Shown here one piece after another: positions 17,350 to 26,490 of a stretch of 64,000 nt of DNA. The notes below the pieces were generated by a model. That model ran no database searches. It was given only the letters and a program-made list of their open reading frames with translations, and was not told where the DNA came from. A program made the position numbers and the translations under genes. The stretch spans positions 496,001-560,000 of the forward strand of contig NZ_RZHE01000006.1 of assembly GCF_003989825.1 (NCBI RefSeq). The letters are read 5' to 3'. This stretch comes from Vreelandella populi (GTDB lineage: Bacteria; Pseudomonadota; Gammaproteobacteria; Pseudomonadales; Halomonadaceae). Each line of letters starts with the position of its first letter. Within the stretch, counting starts at the first letter, position 1.

Positions 17350-17727
17350 ATGCGAATATTTAAAAACAAAGTGTTCAGTAAATGGGCAGCAAAGGAAGGG
17401 GTAGATGATGCTGCTTTGCTAGCCGCAGTTGAGGAAATAGAGCGCGGTCTGATTGATGCCGACTTGGGTGGTCATGTGGTGAAAAAGCGCGTGGCGATCG
17501 GCGGTCGAGGTAAGAGCGGCGGGGTCAGAACCCTGTTGGCTTACAAAATCGCTAATAAGGCATTCTTTGTTTATGGTTTTGCCAAAAATGCTCGCGCCAA
17601 TATCAGCGCTGATGAACTAAAAGCATTGAAGCATTTGGCAAAAGAGCTGCTGAGTTACAGTGATAGAGCATTAGCCGAAGCTATTAAGCATGGCGCGTTG
17701 ATTGAGATGGAAAACAACGATGGATAA
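17350..17727 (+). CDS. RelE-family toxin (type II toxin-antitoxin)
   Basis: A 125-residue protein of the RelE/HigB-2-like family whose members cut mRNA on the ribosome. Typical traits: MRIFKNKVFSKWAAKEG at the start, the beta-core GGHVVKKRVAIGGRGKSGG, VRTLLAYKI, then AFFVYGFAKNARANIS and a C-terminal helix ending in the antitoxin-binding region. GKSGGVRT followed by FVYGFAKN is the family signature. It is the first gene, with the antitoxin overlapping by eight bases. Transcription is divergent from the SMC operon. Confidence 0.88.
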   Translation: MRIFKNKVFSKWAAKEGVDDAALLAAVEEIERGLIDADLGGHVVKKRVAIGGRGKSGGVRTLLAYKIANKAFFVYGFAKNARANISADELKALKHLAKELLSYSDRALAEAIKHGALIEMENNDG

Positions 17728-18025
17728 ATCAATTTTAGATATGGTGCATGAAACAGCTCAAGACCTGCATGCGGCGGGTGTGATGAAAGAAACCACACTG
17801 CGTGAGTTCGATGCGCTTTGTCTACCGCCAGTAAAAGAATACACAGCGATACAGATCAAGCGAATCCGCACCAAGAATCACGCCAGCCAAGGCGTGTTCG
17901 CGGCGTACCTGAATACTAGCGTATCCACGGTCCAGAAATGGGAGCAAGGCCAGAAGAAACCCAATGGCCCTTCGCTAAAGCTGCTGAATCTGGTGGCGGA
18001 AAAAGGCTTGGAAATACTGGCTTAA
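17720..18025 (+). CDS. XRE-family antitoxin
   Basis: A 101-residue protein starting MDKSILDMVHETAQDL at the ATG inside the end of the toxin gene. An upstream in-frame ATG at 17702 would add six residues and is less likely. The C-terminal half is a helix-turn-helix (SQGVFAAYLNTSVSTVQKWE, about residues 54-74) followed by GQKKPNGPSLKLLNLV, the usual ending of HigA/NadS-type antitoxins. It should bind the palindrome at 17303-17323 and neutralise the toxin. Its stop overlaps the 3' end of the convergent amidohydrolase gene by four bases. Confidence 0.88.
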   Translation: MDKSILDMVHETAQDLHAAGVMKETTLREFDALCLPPVKEYTAIQIKRIRTKNHASQGVFAAYLNTSVSTVQKWEQGQKKPNGPSLKLLNLVAEKGLEILA

Positions 18026-19059
18026 ACATGGGTACTTTCTACTTCTCCCAGCAATCCCTTAAAGAAACTCATCGCATTAGCCTCTAGTCCCTCCAGGTAG
18101 TAGCCGCCCTCCTGTACTACCAGCGTGGGTAGATTCAAACCCGCCATTCGGTGGCCAAGCTCTGCAAACCCTGGGGTGGAGACGGCTACTTTGGCCTGTG
18201 GATCAAGCTCGTAAATATCAAACCCCAGCGCCAATACGATTGCGTCAGGCTCGAATAGGCGAATGGCTTGGCAGGCCTCATCCAAACGCTCGAAAAATAC
18301 TGATTCCTTTGATCCATGGGGCATCGGCAAGTTGAGGTTATAGCCCAGCCCGACACCCTCGCCGCGTTCGTTTTCAAAGCCGGTGACTGCCGGGTAAAAG
18401 TTGGTGGTATCGCCGTGGATCGAGATATACATCACGTCGTCGCGCTGGTAGAAAATCTCCTGAATCCCCTGTCCATGGTGCATATCAGGGTCGAGCACGA
18501 CAATACGCGGAAAACGCGAGGTAAGATGCTGAGCCGCAATGGCTGCATTGTTGAGGAAGCAAAAGCCACCCGCCGAGTCGATGCCCGCGTGGTGGCCAGG
18601 CGGGCGCGATAACGCATAGGCAAACCGCTCGCCCGCTAATAACGCCTCGGCACCGGCGACCGCGCTCTGAGCGGACCAGTAGGCGGATTGCCAGGTATAG
18701 CGGCCCACCGGCGCGCTGCCGTCTGCCAAGTAGCGTGCGGCTTCCGCCAAAATCCCCTGCAGGGCGTTAGGCGAGCGTACGAAGATGTTAGAGATCACCT
18801 CCTCGCCCCAGTCTTCTCCCAGAGCGTGCCAGCGGGAATAGGCGCTCTCCAGGAAGCGAAGATAAGCCAACGAGTGCACGGCTCTCAGCGGCGCCACGCC
18901 ATAATCCACCGGTGGCTGCATATCAAACCCCAGCCGCTTGGCCGCCGCCAGCAGGTGCATGGTGCGCTCAGGCACCTCCTGAGGCGTACGCATTTTCCCT
19001 CGTGAGAAGTAGGTCTGCGGATGATGAAGTGCTTGTTCGCCGTGGTAAAACGTCTTCAT
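18022..19059 (-). CDS. Acetylpolyamine amidohydrolase-like histone deacetylase family protein (1)
   Basis: A 345-residue zinc amidohydrolase of the arginase/deacetylase fold, matching acetylpolyamine amidohydrolase (APAH) in length and layout. Key residues: the charge-relay pair His156-His157 (RPPGHHAGID), zinc ligands Asp192 and His194 (LDPDMHHGQG) and Asp281 (LGFDIYELDP), and catalytic Tyr320 (QEGGYYLEG). APAHs remove acetyl from N-acetylated putrescine, cadaverine or related amines in the cytosol. The usual DVD before the zinc His is DPD here, which keeps both ligand positions. It follows the GntR gene with a four-base overlap, so it is likely part of the same regulated unit and linked to the divergent ABC importer operon. 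Confidence 0.88.
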   Translation of the reverse strand: MKTFYHGEQALHHPQTYFSRGKMRTPQEVPERTMHLLAAAKRLGFDMQPPVDYGVAPLRAVHSLAYLRFLESAYSRWHALGEDWGEEVISNIFVRSPNALQGILAEAARYLADGSAPVGRYTWQSAYWSAQSAVAGAEALLAGERFAYALSRPPGHHAGIDSAGGFCFLNNAAIAAQHLTSRFPRIVVLDPDMHHGQGIQEIFYQRDDVMYISIHGDTTNFYPAVTGFENERGEGVGLGYNLNLPMPHGSKESVFFERLDEACQAIRLFEPDAIVLALGFDIYELDPQAKVAVSTPGFAELGHRMAGLNLPTLVVQEGGYYLEGLEANAMSFFKGLLGEVESTHV

Positions 19060-19763
19060 CGTTGACTCTCCTGGCTCCCCAGCTCTCCTGGCTCTCCGAC
19101 ACCGCGCACAACGAACTTCCGTGCTACACCGATATGGTAATCAATCGCCTCCCGGCAGACAGCAGAGCTGCCGCTTGCCAGCGCTTCAAGCAGTTTGAAA
19201 TGGCTGGTGGCAATAGTGTCCGGTGCGTCATGGGTCTTGGTAATCAGGGCAATACATAGGCGCAGCTCGTGGGTTAGCCCATCAAATGCCTTTAGCAGGC
19301 GTTCGTTGCCCGCGTAGTGCAGCATTAAGCGATGAAACTGAAGATCTTCCTCGATTCGGCGCGTCTCATCATTGCCAAGGGCGGCTTCACACAATACTTC
19401 TACCTGCTGTTCCAAGGCGCGCTGGGCTTCAACACTATAGCGCTCGGCTAGCCGATCAATAGCGTGACGTTCAAGGCACAGGCGCAGATCGAAGACATCT
19501 TCAAATTCAACGGCGTTCAACGCCCTGACAAAGAAACCGCGGCGTGGTTTGGAGATCAAAAGCCCCCGACTTTCAAGCAGCCTGGCCGCTTCACGCACCG
19601 GGGCGCGGCTCACTCCTAAATCTTTGGAAAGCTGTACTTCCGAAAGGCGTTCACCAGGCAAAAAGTGTTGCTGAATAATCGCTTGGGTCAAATAGTCAGC
19701 AACTTGCTCAACCAGATTTTGATGTTGAATAAAGGCCTTGGGAGCCATGGTTGATAAGGCCAT
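19056..19763 (-). CDS. GntR-family transcriptional regulator (FCD/FadR subfamily)
   Basis: A 235-residue regulator: an N-terminal winged helix (residues 12-75: LTQAIIQQHFLPGERLSEVQ, LGVSRAPVREAARLLESRG) followed by an all-helical FCD ligand domain (about 85-220: DLRLCLERHAIDRLAERYS, DLQFHRLMLHYAGNERLL). FCD regulators usually bind small organic acids, often with a metal. It is divergent from the ABC importer operon across a 218-base gap containing the dyad ACTGTCGACAGT, and overlaps the amidohydrolase gene downstream. It therefore probably represses both directions until the imported substrate or its product appears. Met6 is an alternative start. Confidence 0.9.
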   Translation of the reverse strand: MALSTMAPKAFIQHQNLVEQVADYLTQAIIQQHFLPGERLSEVQLSKDLGVSRAPVREAARLLESRGLLISKPRRGFFVRALNAVEFEDVFDLRLCLERHAIDRLAERYSVEAQRALEQQVEVLCEAALGNDETRRIEEDLQFHRLMLHYAGNERLLKAFDGLTHELRLCIALITKTHDAPDTIATSHFKLLEALASGSSAVCREAIDYHIGVARKFVVRGVGEPGELGSQESQR

Positions 19764-19836
19764 TGACGTTACTCATTAAAATTATTGCGTATTTCAGTAT
19801 GACGCAAAAAAGCGCTCTGTCGATGAACGACTGCCG

Positions 19837-19848
19837 ACTGTCGACAGT
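19837..19848. promoter_or_regulatory. Candidate GntR operator
   Basis: ACTGTCGACAGT is a 12-bp perfect dyad in the divergent gap between the GntR gene (start 19763) and the importer operon (start 19982). FCD-type GntR regulators commonly bind short dyads with a GTC/GAC core. The link to this regulator is by position only. Confidence 0.5.
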
Positions 19849-19981
19849 TTTACAAACCGGTGCTATGGTCAAAAAAGCCCCCAATAACCAACATAACCGG
19901 GCTTTTAAGTACCACGCCTCGCTCGCCTAACGACAACGTAAATTTAATTACGTGCTAATAAATAACCGAGGAGCAGGAACA

Positions 19982-21538
19982 ATGAAACACCCTTTGGCTT
20001 TGGCAATTTCCGCTGCAGCACTCGCTTTTACGACCACCGCACTAGCCGACGCCCCTCAACAGGGCGGCACCGTTAATACCATCGTTCAGCCAGAGCCGCC
20101 TGGCTTGGTACTGGGCATGATCCAAAACGCCCCCACCCGGGTCGTGGCTGGTAATATTTATGAAGGCCTTTTGCGCTACACCACCGACTTGGAACCTATT
20201 CCCCAATTGGCTGAGTCCTGGGATGTCAGCGATGATGGCCGCACTTATACGTTCCACCTGCGCGAAAATGTTACGTGGCATGACGGAGAGCCGTTCACTG
20301 CTGATGACGTCGTATTCTCTGCCGATGTTTTCCACCGCGAACTAAACCCCAGTGCGCGGGCTGTTTTGCAGCATGTGGAAAGCATTGAAGCCACCGATGA
20401 GCATACGGTGGTGTTCACTTTGATCGAGCCTTTCGGCCCGTTCCTGCTCTCTTTTGAAGCGGGCACCTTCACCATGGTGCCGGAGCACCTTTACGCAGGC
20501 ACCGATTTTCGCAACAACGAACATAACGACCACCCCATCGGTACTGGCCCCTTTAAGTTTGCCAACTGGGAGCGCGGTACCGTGATTGAGCTGGTCAAAA
20601 ACGATGACTATTACGAGGAAGGCCTGCCTTATCTTGATGGCGTCAACTGGCACATTATTCCCGACGGTGGTTCGCGTGCCGTGGCCTTTGAAAACGGCAC
20701 GATTGATGTACTGCCCAGCGGCACCGTTGAAAACTTCGATATTCCGCGCTTATCCGAGATGGATAACGTCTGTGTGACTGAAGAGGGCCATGAGTACTTC
20801 AGCCCCTACTCCATGCTCTGGATGAACAACCGCGAAGGCCCCACGGCCGATAAACGCTTCCGCCAGGCGGTGATGTACGCCATGGACCGGGAGTTTGCCC
20901 GGAATGTTCTGTGGAATGGTTTAGGCAAAGTGCCTCTCTCGGCTTTCGGCTCCAATGCTCGTTTCCAGGATGACTCGCTGGAACCTTACGACTATAACCC
21001 TGAGCGCGCCCGTGAGCTGCTGGAGGAAATGGGTTACGACGGCGAAGAAGTTACTATCCTGCCGCTGCCCTACGGAGAAACCTGGACCCGCTGGGCCGAG
21101 GCCGTGCAACAGAACCTACGTGAAGTAGGTATCAACGTTCGCACGCAAGCCACTGACGTTGGCGGTTGGAATCAGCGCCTGGGCGACTGGGATTACGACC
21201 TCGCCTTTACCTACCTATACCAGTACGGCGACCCAGCGCTGGGGATTTCACGCACTTACCTTTCCGACAACATCGCTAAAGGGTCGCCCTGGAATAACGT
21301 GGAAGGGTATGAAAACGCGCGTGTTGATGAGCTTTTCAACGAAGCTGCTACCGCCTATCCAGATGAAGAGCGAGAAGCGCTCTATAAAGAAGTGCAAGAG
21401 ATACTGCATGAAGATGTGCCCGTTGGCTGGCTGATGGAACTGGGCTTTCCGACCCTCTACCGCTGCGATGTGAAAGACCTCGTCAACTCTAGCGTAGGGC
21501 TGAACGAAGGCTTCAGGGATGCCTGGCTAGACCGCTAA
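19982..21538 (+). CDS. Peptide-type ABC transporter substrate-binding protein
   Basis: A 518-residue periplasmic binding protein of the family-5 (DppA/OppA) type. The start at 19982 is preceded by GAGGAGCAGG and yields a signal peptide MKHPLALAISAAALAFTTTA with cleavage after ALADA or nearby; an upstream in-frame ATG at 19952 has no good ribosome site. Family marks include YEGLLRYTTDLEPIPQLAES and SDDGRTYTFHLRENVTWHDG near the N-terminus. These proteins deliver oligopeptides, but also opines, polyamine-like or other amino compounds. Being first in the operon and followed by a hairpin, it should be made in excess over the permease. Confidence 0.93.
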   Translation: MKHPLALAISAAALAFTTTALADAPQQGGTVNTIVQPEPPGLVLGMIQNAPTRVVAGNIYEGLLRYTTDLEPIPQLAESWDVSDDGRTYTFHLRENVTWHDGEPFTADDVVFSADVFHRELNPSARAVLQHVESIEATDEHTVVFTLIEPFGPFLLSFEAGTFTMVPEHLYAGTDFRNNEHNDHPIGTGPFKFANWERGTVIELVKNDDYYEEGLPYLDGVNWHIIPDGGSRAVAFENGTIDVLPSGTVENFDIPRLSEMDNVCVTEEGHEYFSPYSMLWMNNREGPTADKRFRQAVMYAMDREFARNVLWNGLGKVPLSAFGSNARFQDDSLEPYDYNPERARELLEEMGYDGEEVTILPLPYGETWTRWAEAVQQNLREVGINVRTQATDVGGWNQRLGDWDYDLAFTYLYQYGDPALGISRTYLSDNIAKGSPWNNVEGYENARVDELFNEAATAYPDEEREALYKEVQEILHEDVPVGWLMELGFPTLYRCDVKDLVNSSVGLNEGFRDAWLDR

Positions 21539-21549
21539 GCCAAGCCCGT

Positions 21550-21571
21550 CCAGGTAGCGCAAGCTATCTGG
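21550..21571 (+). terminator. Intercistronic stem-loop after the binding-protein gene
   Basis: CCAGGTAGC and GCTATCTGG pair (one G-U) around GCAA. There is no T-run. Such hairpins between a binding-protein gene and its permease genes usually protect the upstream mRNA or partly stop transcription, adjusting protein ratios. Confidence 0.6.
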
Positions 21572-21599
21572 GCGCTCTATTGCTGTCAGGGAAATACTC

Positions 21600-22577
21600 A
21601 TGCTTTATGCCCGCTTAATTATCATGCGGCTTTTCAAAGCCGTGATAGTGCTGTTCTTAATCGTTATTCTTAACTTCCTGCTCATCCAGCTGGCCCCTGG
21701 CGACCCCGCTGCCATTCTGGCCGGTGAAGCGGGTGCTGCCGACCAGGAATTTCTCAACCAGCTGCGCGAGCGCTTCGGGCTCGACCAGCCCATGTATGTT
21801 CAGCTGTGGCGCTATGTCTCGGGTATCGCGATGCTCGATTTCGGCTACTCGTACCGGCTTGGCGTCCCGGTATTTGACCTGATTATGGCGCGGCTACCTG
21901 CGACGTTGCTGCTCACCGGCACGGCTTTTCTGATCTCGCTGGTATTGGGCATTATCGCGGGCTCGATGGCCGCAGCACGGGTTAAAAAGCCCTCCGGCTC
22001 GATTATTATGGCGCTGGCACTAGTGTTCTATGCCACACCGCTGTTCTGGGTCGCTTTGATGTCGGTGTTGGTGTTTTCCGTCTATCTAGACTGGCTACCG
22101 GCCTACGGCTTTTATACGGTTGGCGCTGGCTACACCGGTTTTGCCCTGGTGCTGGATGTCGCAAAACATCTGATACTCCCCGCCACGACCCTCGCGCTGT
22201 TCTTTATGGCGATCTATACCCGGATGACCCGTACCTCCATGCTGGACGCCGCTCAGCAGGACTACGTTAAAACCGCCCGAGCGAAGGGCTTAAAACCTGG
22301 GATTATCCAACGTCGCCACGTGCTGCGTAACGCACTACTTCCCATTATTACTCTGGCAGGCTTACAGGCAGGACAAATGGTGGGCGGTGCTATTCTGACG
22401 GAAACCGTATTTGCCTGGCCGGGCATCGGTCGGCTGATGTTCGAGGCGCTTCAACAGCGCGATTACAACCTGCTGCTAGGCATTTTCTTCTTCTCTGCCG
22501 CCCTGGTCATCGTCTTCAACATTATTACCGACCTGGTGTACCGCTTGGCTGATCCGCGTATCAAGGGGGCCTCATGA
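21600..22577 (+). CDS. ABC transporter permease (DppB-like)
   Basis: A 325-residue inner-membrane permease with the layout of DppB/OppB. There is an N-terminal span (LFKAVIVLFLIVILNFLLIQ), the conserved LAPGDPAAILAG and LRERFGLDQPMYVQ segment, and five further spans. The cytosolic EAA loop (DYVKTARAKGLKPGIIQRRHV) docks the ATPase. It pairs with the next permease, which starts inside its last codons (four-base overlap). The substrate is set by the binding protein. Confidence 0.93.
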   Translation: MLYARLIIMRLFKAVIVLFLIVILNFLLIQLAPGDPAAILAGEAGAADQEFLNQLRERFGLDQPMYVQLWRYVSGIAMLDFGYSYRLGVPVFDLIMARLPATLLLTGTAFLISLVLGIIAGSMAAARVKKPSGSIIMALALVFYATPLFWVALMSVLVFSVYLDWLPAYGFYTVGAGYTGFALVLDVAKHLILPATTLALFFMAIYTRMTRTSMLDAAQQDYVKTARAKGLKPGIIQRRHVLRNALLPIITLAGLQAGQMVGGAILTETVFAWPGIGRLMFEALQQRDYNLLLGIFFFSAALVIVFNIITDLVYRLADPRIKGAS

Positions 22578-23407
22578 GCTTTTTCGCACGTTTTGCGCAG
22601 AACCGTGGCGCCCTGGTGGGGCTGATTATCCTGCTGATGATTATCGCTATGGCGATTCTTGCCCCGCTGCTATTTCCTGAATCTCCCTGGCGCATGGTGC
22701 AACGCCCCTTTCTGCCGCCCTTATCTCAGGATGGTTTTCCGCTAGGTACCGATACCATGGGCCGCAATGTGGCCGCAGGCCTGATGCATGGCGCCTGGGT
22801 GTCGCTGCTGATTGGCCTGGTATCTACCAGCGTGGCGCTATTGATTGGCGTACCGCTAGGCGCTATTGCCGGGTATTACGGTGGATTGATTGACGACATC
22901 CTGATGCGCTTCACCGAGTTCTTTCAGACCATTCCCAACTTTGCCCTGGCCATTGTGCTGGTCGCCATCATGCAGCCCAGCGTTACTTCCATTGTGTTGG
23001 CCATCGCCCTGGTGAGCTGGCCCCCCGTGGCTCGTCTGGTGCGCGCTGAATTTATGTCACTGCGCAACCGCGAGTATGTGGAGGCTGCCCGCTTAGTGGG
23101 GCAAACCAACACCACTATTATATTGCGCCAAATCCTGCCCAATACGCTTTCCCCGATTATTGTGCTGGCATCTCTGATGGTAGCAACCGCCATTTTGCTG
23201 GAATCTTCTCTGTCGTTTCTCGGCCTGGGCGACCCTAACGTGATGTCCTGGGGCTATATGATTGGTGCAGCCCGCACCGTGATTCGTCAGGCGTGGTGGC
23301 TAAGCTTCTTCCCCGGTGTGGCCATTCTGCTGACCGTACTGGCGCTTAACCTAGTGGGCGAAGGCTTGGATGATGCCCTGAACCCCAAACTTTCCCGCGA
23401 GCGCTAG
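22574..23407 (+). CDS. ABC transporter permease (DppC-like)
   Basis: A 277-residue permease of the DppC/OppC type. It begins with a short N-terminal span (GLIILLMIIAMAILAPLLF), then the periplasmic PLSQDGFPLGTDTMGRNVAA motif typical of this family, four to five spans, and the EAA loop (REYVEAARLVGQTNTTIILR). It forms the membrane channel with the upstream permease, with which it overlaps by four bases. Confidence 0.93.
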   Translation: MSFFARFAQNRGALVGLIILLMIIAMAILAPLLFPESPWRMVQRPFLPPLSQDGFPLGTDTMGRNVAAGLMHGAWVSLLIGLVSTSVALLIGVPLGAIAGYYGGLIDDILMRFTEFFQTIPNFALAIVLVAIMQPSVTSIVLAIALVSWPPVARLVRAEFMSLRNREYVEAARLVGQTNTTIILRQILPNTLSPIIVLASLMVATAILLESSLSFLGLGDPNVMSWGYMIGAARTVIRQAWWLSFFPGVAILLTVLALNLVGEGLDDALNPKLSRER

Positions 23408-23416
23408 GAGCTTTTT

Positions 23417-25048
23417 ATGTCTGATATAGCGACAGAGACCGTACTGAGTATCCGTCAGCTTAGCGTGGCGCTACCCAAGGGCGCCGACCGGGCTCTCGCG
23501 GTTGAAGACGTCAGTTACGACGTTAAGCGCGGCGAAATCATGTGTGTGGTAGGTGAGTCTGGTTCAGGCAAATCCATGGCTGCCAATACGGTCATGGGGC
23601 TGCTGCCCAAGGGCGTTCGGCCCGTTCAGGGTGAGGTTATATTCGAGGGGCAAAACCTCATCACCTTGACCGAAAAGCAACATAGGGCGCTGCGCGGTCT
23701 CAAGATCGGCATGATTTTTCAGGAGCCGATGACAGCACTCAACCCGCTGATGCGCGTCGGGGCGCAAATTGCCGAGGTGTTTGAGGCCCACGGCAAGCTT
23801 ACACCCAAACAGCGTCAAGCCCGTGCTCTGGAGCTTTTAATTGAGGTGGGAATTCCTCAGCCGGAAAAGGCGATCAGCGCCTACCCTTTTGAGCTTTCCG
23901 GCGGGCAGCGTCAGCGGGTGGTTATTGCCATGGCGCTGGCGTTAGAGCCGGTGCTATTGATTGCCGATGAGCCAACCACGGCGCTGGATGTCACCACCCA
24001 GGCGCAGATTCTTGAGCTGATTCGCGACCTGCAACGTCGCCGAGGCATGGCAGTGATGTTTATCACCCACGATTTTGGCGTGGTGGCCGAGATAGCCAAC
24101 CGTGTTTGCGTGATGCGCCACGGCCAGATTGTCGAAATCGGTGAAGCCAGCGAGGTGCTTGGTAACCCTCAGAACGAGTACACCCAAGCGCTAATTGCCG
24201 CTATTCCCAGCAATGCCGTGCCGCCCCACCGAGAGGCGAACACCACCACACCGCTGCTCGACATCAAACGGCTTAATAAGGTCTTTCGCTCCCGCGGGGG
24301 CTGGTTTAAACCGTCTCGCGAAGTGCGCGCGCTGGATGATGTTTCACTCACTCTAGCCCGGGGTGAAACAGTAGGCATTGTGGGGGGATCCGGTTCGGGC
24401 AAGTCAACGCTCGGGCGCTGCGTGGTGCGCCTGGAACACCCGGATGACGGCGAGCTACTGTTGGATGGTGTTAACCTTTCACAGCTTAAAGGCGATGCAC
24501 TGCGTCGTGAACGTCATCGAGTGCAGATGATTTTTCAGGACCCTTACGCCTCGCTCAACCCGCGCACTCGAGTGGGCATGGCAATTGCTCAGGGGCCGAT
24601 CGCCAACGGTACGCCTAAAGCGCAGGCACTTAAGCAGGCTGGCGAACTGCTCGATATGGTTGGGCTTGGCGCCAGCTCGGTGGAGCGCTACCCCCACGAA
24701 TTTTCCGGTGGCCAGCGCCAGCGGATTGGCATTGCACGGGCCTTGGCACTCAACCCAGAGCTGATCGTGGCCGATGAAGCCGTCTCCGCGCTGGACGTAT
24801 CGATTCAGGCGCAGGTGCTGGAACTGCTTGAAGAACTCAAACAGCGTCTGTCGCTATCGCTTTTGTTTATCACCCACGATTTACGGGTCGCTGCGCAAAT
24901 TTGTGATCGTATTGTGGTGATGCAGCATGGGCGAATTGTGGAGCAGGGAAGCGCCGAGCAGATATTTTTACATCCTCGCGAGGCCTATACTCGCTCGCTG
25001 CTGGAGGCGATTCCCGGCCGCAGCGCATCGGTTGCCGCGACCGCGTAG
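23417..25048 (+). CDS. ABC transporter ATPase, DppD-DppF type fused in one chain
   Basis: A 543-residue protein with two full nucleotide-binding domains. NBD1 has Walker A GESGSGKS (46-53), signature LSGGQRQR (160-167) and Walker [16 protein letters not shown]2 (from about 280) has Walker A GGSGSGKS (323-330), signature FSGGQRQR and Walker [13 protein letters not shown]. The fused DppD/DppF layout is common in peptide and opine importers. NBD2's Walker B carries DEAV in place of the usual DEPV; the catalytic Glu is kept. A good Shine-Dalgarno (AGGAG) precedes the ATG, nine bases after the permease stop. Confidence 0.93.
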   Translation: MSDIATETVLSIRQLSVALPKGADRALAVEDVSYDVKRGEIMCVVGESGSGKSMAANTVMGLLPKGVRPVQGEVIFEGQNLITLTEKQHRALRGLKIGMIFQEPMTALNPLMRVGAQIAEVFEAHGKLTPKQRQARALELLIEVGIPQPEKAISAYPFELSGGQRQRVVIAMALALEPVLLIADEPTTALDVTTQAQILELIRDLQRRRGMAVMFITHDFGVVAEIANRVCVMRHGQIVEIGEASEVLGNPQNEYTQALIAAIPSNAVPPHREANTTTPLLDIKRLNKVFRSRGGWFKPSREVRALDDVSLTLARGETVGIVGGSGSGKSTLGRCVVRLEHPDDGELLLDGVNLSQLKGDALRRERHRVQMIFQDPYASLNPRTRVGMAIAQGPIANGTPKAQALKQAGELLDMVGLGASSVERYPHEFSGGQRQRIGIARALALNPELIVADEAVSALDVSIQAQVLELLEELKQRLSLSLLFITHDLRVAAQICDRIVVMQHGRIVEQGSAEQIFLHPREAYTRSLLEAIPGRSASVAATA

Positions 25049-25079
25049 CGAAAGACCCATTAATTTCTAAGGATAATCA

Positions 25080-26462
25080 GTGCAAATAAGTCTAGAAACA
25101 CTGCGCAACATCGTGGGCGCTGCCCATGTTATCACCGGCGATGATGTGAATAGTCGTCAGGAAGACTGGATGACCGGTGCGCTTTGCCACGCCGGTGCCA
25201 TTGTACGCCCCGCCGATACCGACCAGCTGGCGGCCGTTATGCGCGCCTGCTTTGAACTCAAGCAACCTATCGTCACTCACGGCGGGCTTACCGGCTTGGT
25301 GCACGGCGCTGAAACCAGCCCCGATGAACTGGTGATCTCTCTTGAACGCATGACCGCCATTGAGGAGATAGACCGAGTCGGCGGCACGCTGACGGTACAA
25401 GCAGGCACCCCACTGCAACGGGTACAGGAGGCGGCCAGCGAGGCAGGCCTGCAGTTCCCGTTGGACCTTGGCGCGCGGGGCAGCTGTACCATCGGCGGCA
25501 ATATTGCCACCAACGCCGGCGGTGTTCGGGTTATTCGCTACGGAATGATGCGCCAACAGGTTTTGGGTCTTGAAGCCGTGATGGCCGATGGCCGCGTGGT
25601 TAGCTCCATGAATCGCATGCTGAAAAACAACGCTGGGTTTGACCTAAAGCAGCTGTTTATCGGCAGCGAAGGCACCCTGGGCATTGTGACCCGCGCCGTG
25701 CTGCGTTTGCAGCCGCCTATGCCCATTGAGCAGACAGCGCTGGTCGCCTGCCCGTCGTTTGATGCACTTACCGAACTACTCGGCCATATGGGTAAAACGC
25801 TGGGCGGCAGCCTCGGTGCCTTTGAAGTCATGTGGCAGAACCACTACCGCCTGCTCACCGAGACGACGGGACGCCACACCCCGCCGATTCCTACTGACCA
25901 CCCTTTTTACGTGATCATCGAAGGGTTAGGCAGTGATGAAGCCCGCCTTGAAGCACAGTTTAGTGAAGCGCTGGAGCAGGCGCTGGAACGTGAACTGATC
26001 GTCGATGCCGTGATTGCCCAATCGGCCACACAACGCGCTGGTCTTTGGGCTATCCGTGAGGATATTGAAGGACTGGTCAAAGGGCTAGCGCCGGTGCTGA
26101 CCTTCGATGTCAGCCTGCCGATTATCGATATGCAGCGCTACACCGATACGCTGGAAGCACAGTTGTTGCAGCGCTGGCCTGACGGCCGCCTGGTCGTGTT
26201 TGGCCATTTGGGCGATGGTAATCTGCATATCTCCATCAGCGTCGGCAGTCATGACCCTGACGTGCGCCGTGCCGTCGAAGCGCTGGTTTATGAACCGCTT
26301 CAGGCCTTGGGAGGGTCTGTTTCGGCAGAGCACGGTATCGGGCTTGAAAAGCGCGCCTGGCTAAGCACCTGTCGGACCAGCGCTGAAATTGAGCTAATGC
26401 AGACGCTCAAACAGGCACTTGACCCCCACTGCCTGCTGAATCGCGGTAAAGTCTTGGCTTAA
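25080..26462 (+). CDS. GlcD-like FAD-linked oxidase / 2-hydroxyacid dehydrogenase
   Basis: A 460-residue flavoprotein of the vanillyl-alcohol oxidase/PCMH family, starting at GTG 25080 after AAGGATAA. The FAD domain includes QPIVTHGGLTGLVHGAETS, GARGSCTIGGNIATNAGG and FIGSEGTLGIVTRAVLRL. The cap domain carries the metal-binding HLGDGNLHIS and SAEHGIGLEKR motifs of GlcD, D-lactate and D-2-hydroxyglutarate dehydrogenases. It should oxidise a D-2-hydroxy acid, or a related substrate, to the keto acid. As it lies between an importer and an aminotransferase, it probably acts on the carbon skeleton of the imported compound. Confidence 0.88.
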   Translation: MQISLETLRNIVGAAHVITGDDVNSRQEDWMTGALCHAGAIVRPADTDQLAAVMRACFELKQPIVTHGGLTGLVHGAETSPDELVISLERMTAIEEIDRVGGTLTVQAGTPLQRVQEAASEAGLQFPLDLGARGSCTIGGNIATNAGGVRVIRYGMMRQQVLGLEAVMADGRVVSSMNRMLKNNAGFDLKQLFIGSEGTLGIVTRAVLRLQPPMPIEQTALVACPSFDALTELLGHMGKTLGGSLGAFEVMWQNHYRLLTETTGRHTPPIPTDHPFYVIIEGLGSDEARLEAQFSEALEQALERELIVDAVIAQSATQRAGLWAIREDIEGLVKGLAPVLTFDVSLPIIDMQRYTDTLEAQLLQRWPDGRLVVFGHLGDGNLHISISVGSHDPDVRRAVEALVYEPLQALGGSVSAEHGIGLEKRAWLSTCRTSAEIELMQTLKQALDPHCLLNRGKVLA

Positions 26463-26490
26463 TCATTAGTACTGTTTTTAGGATATCGAC

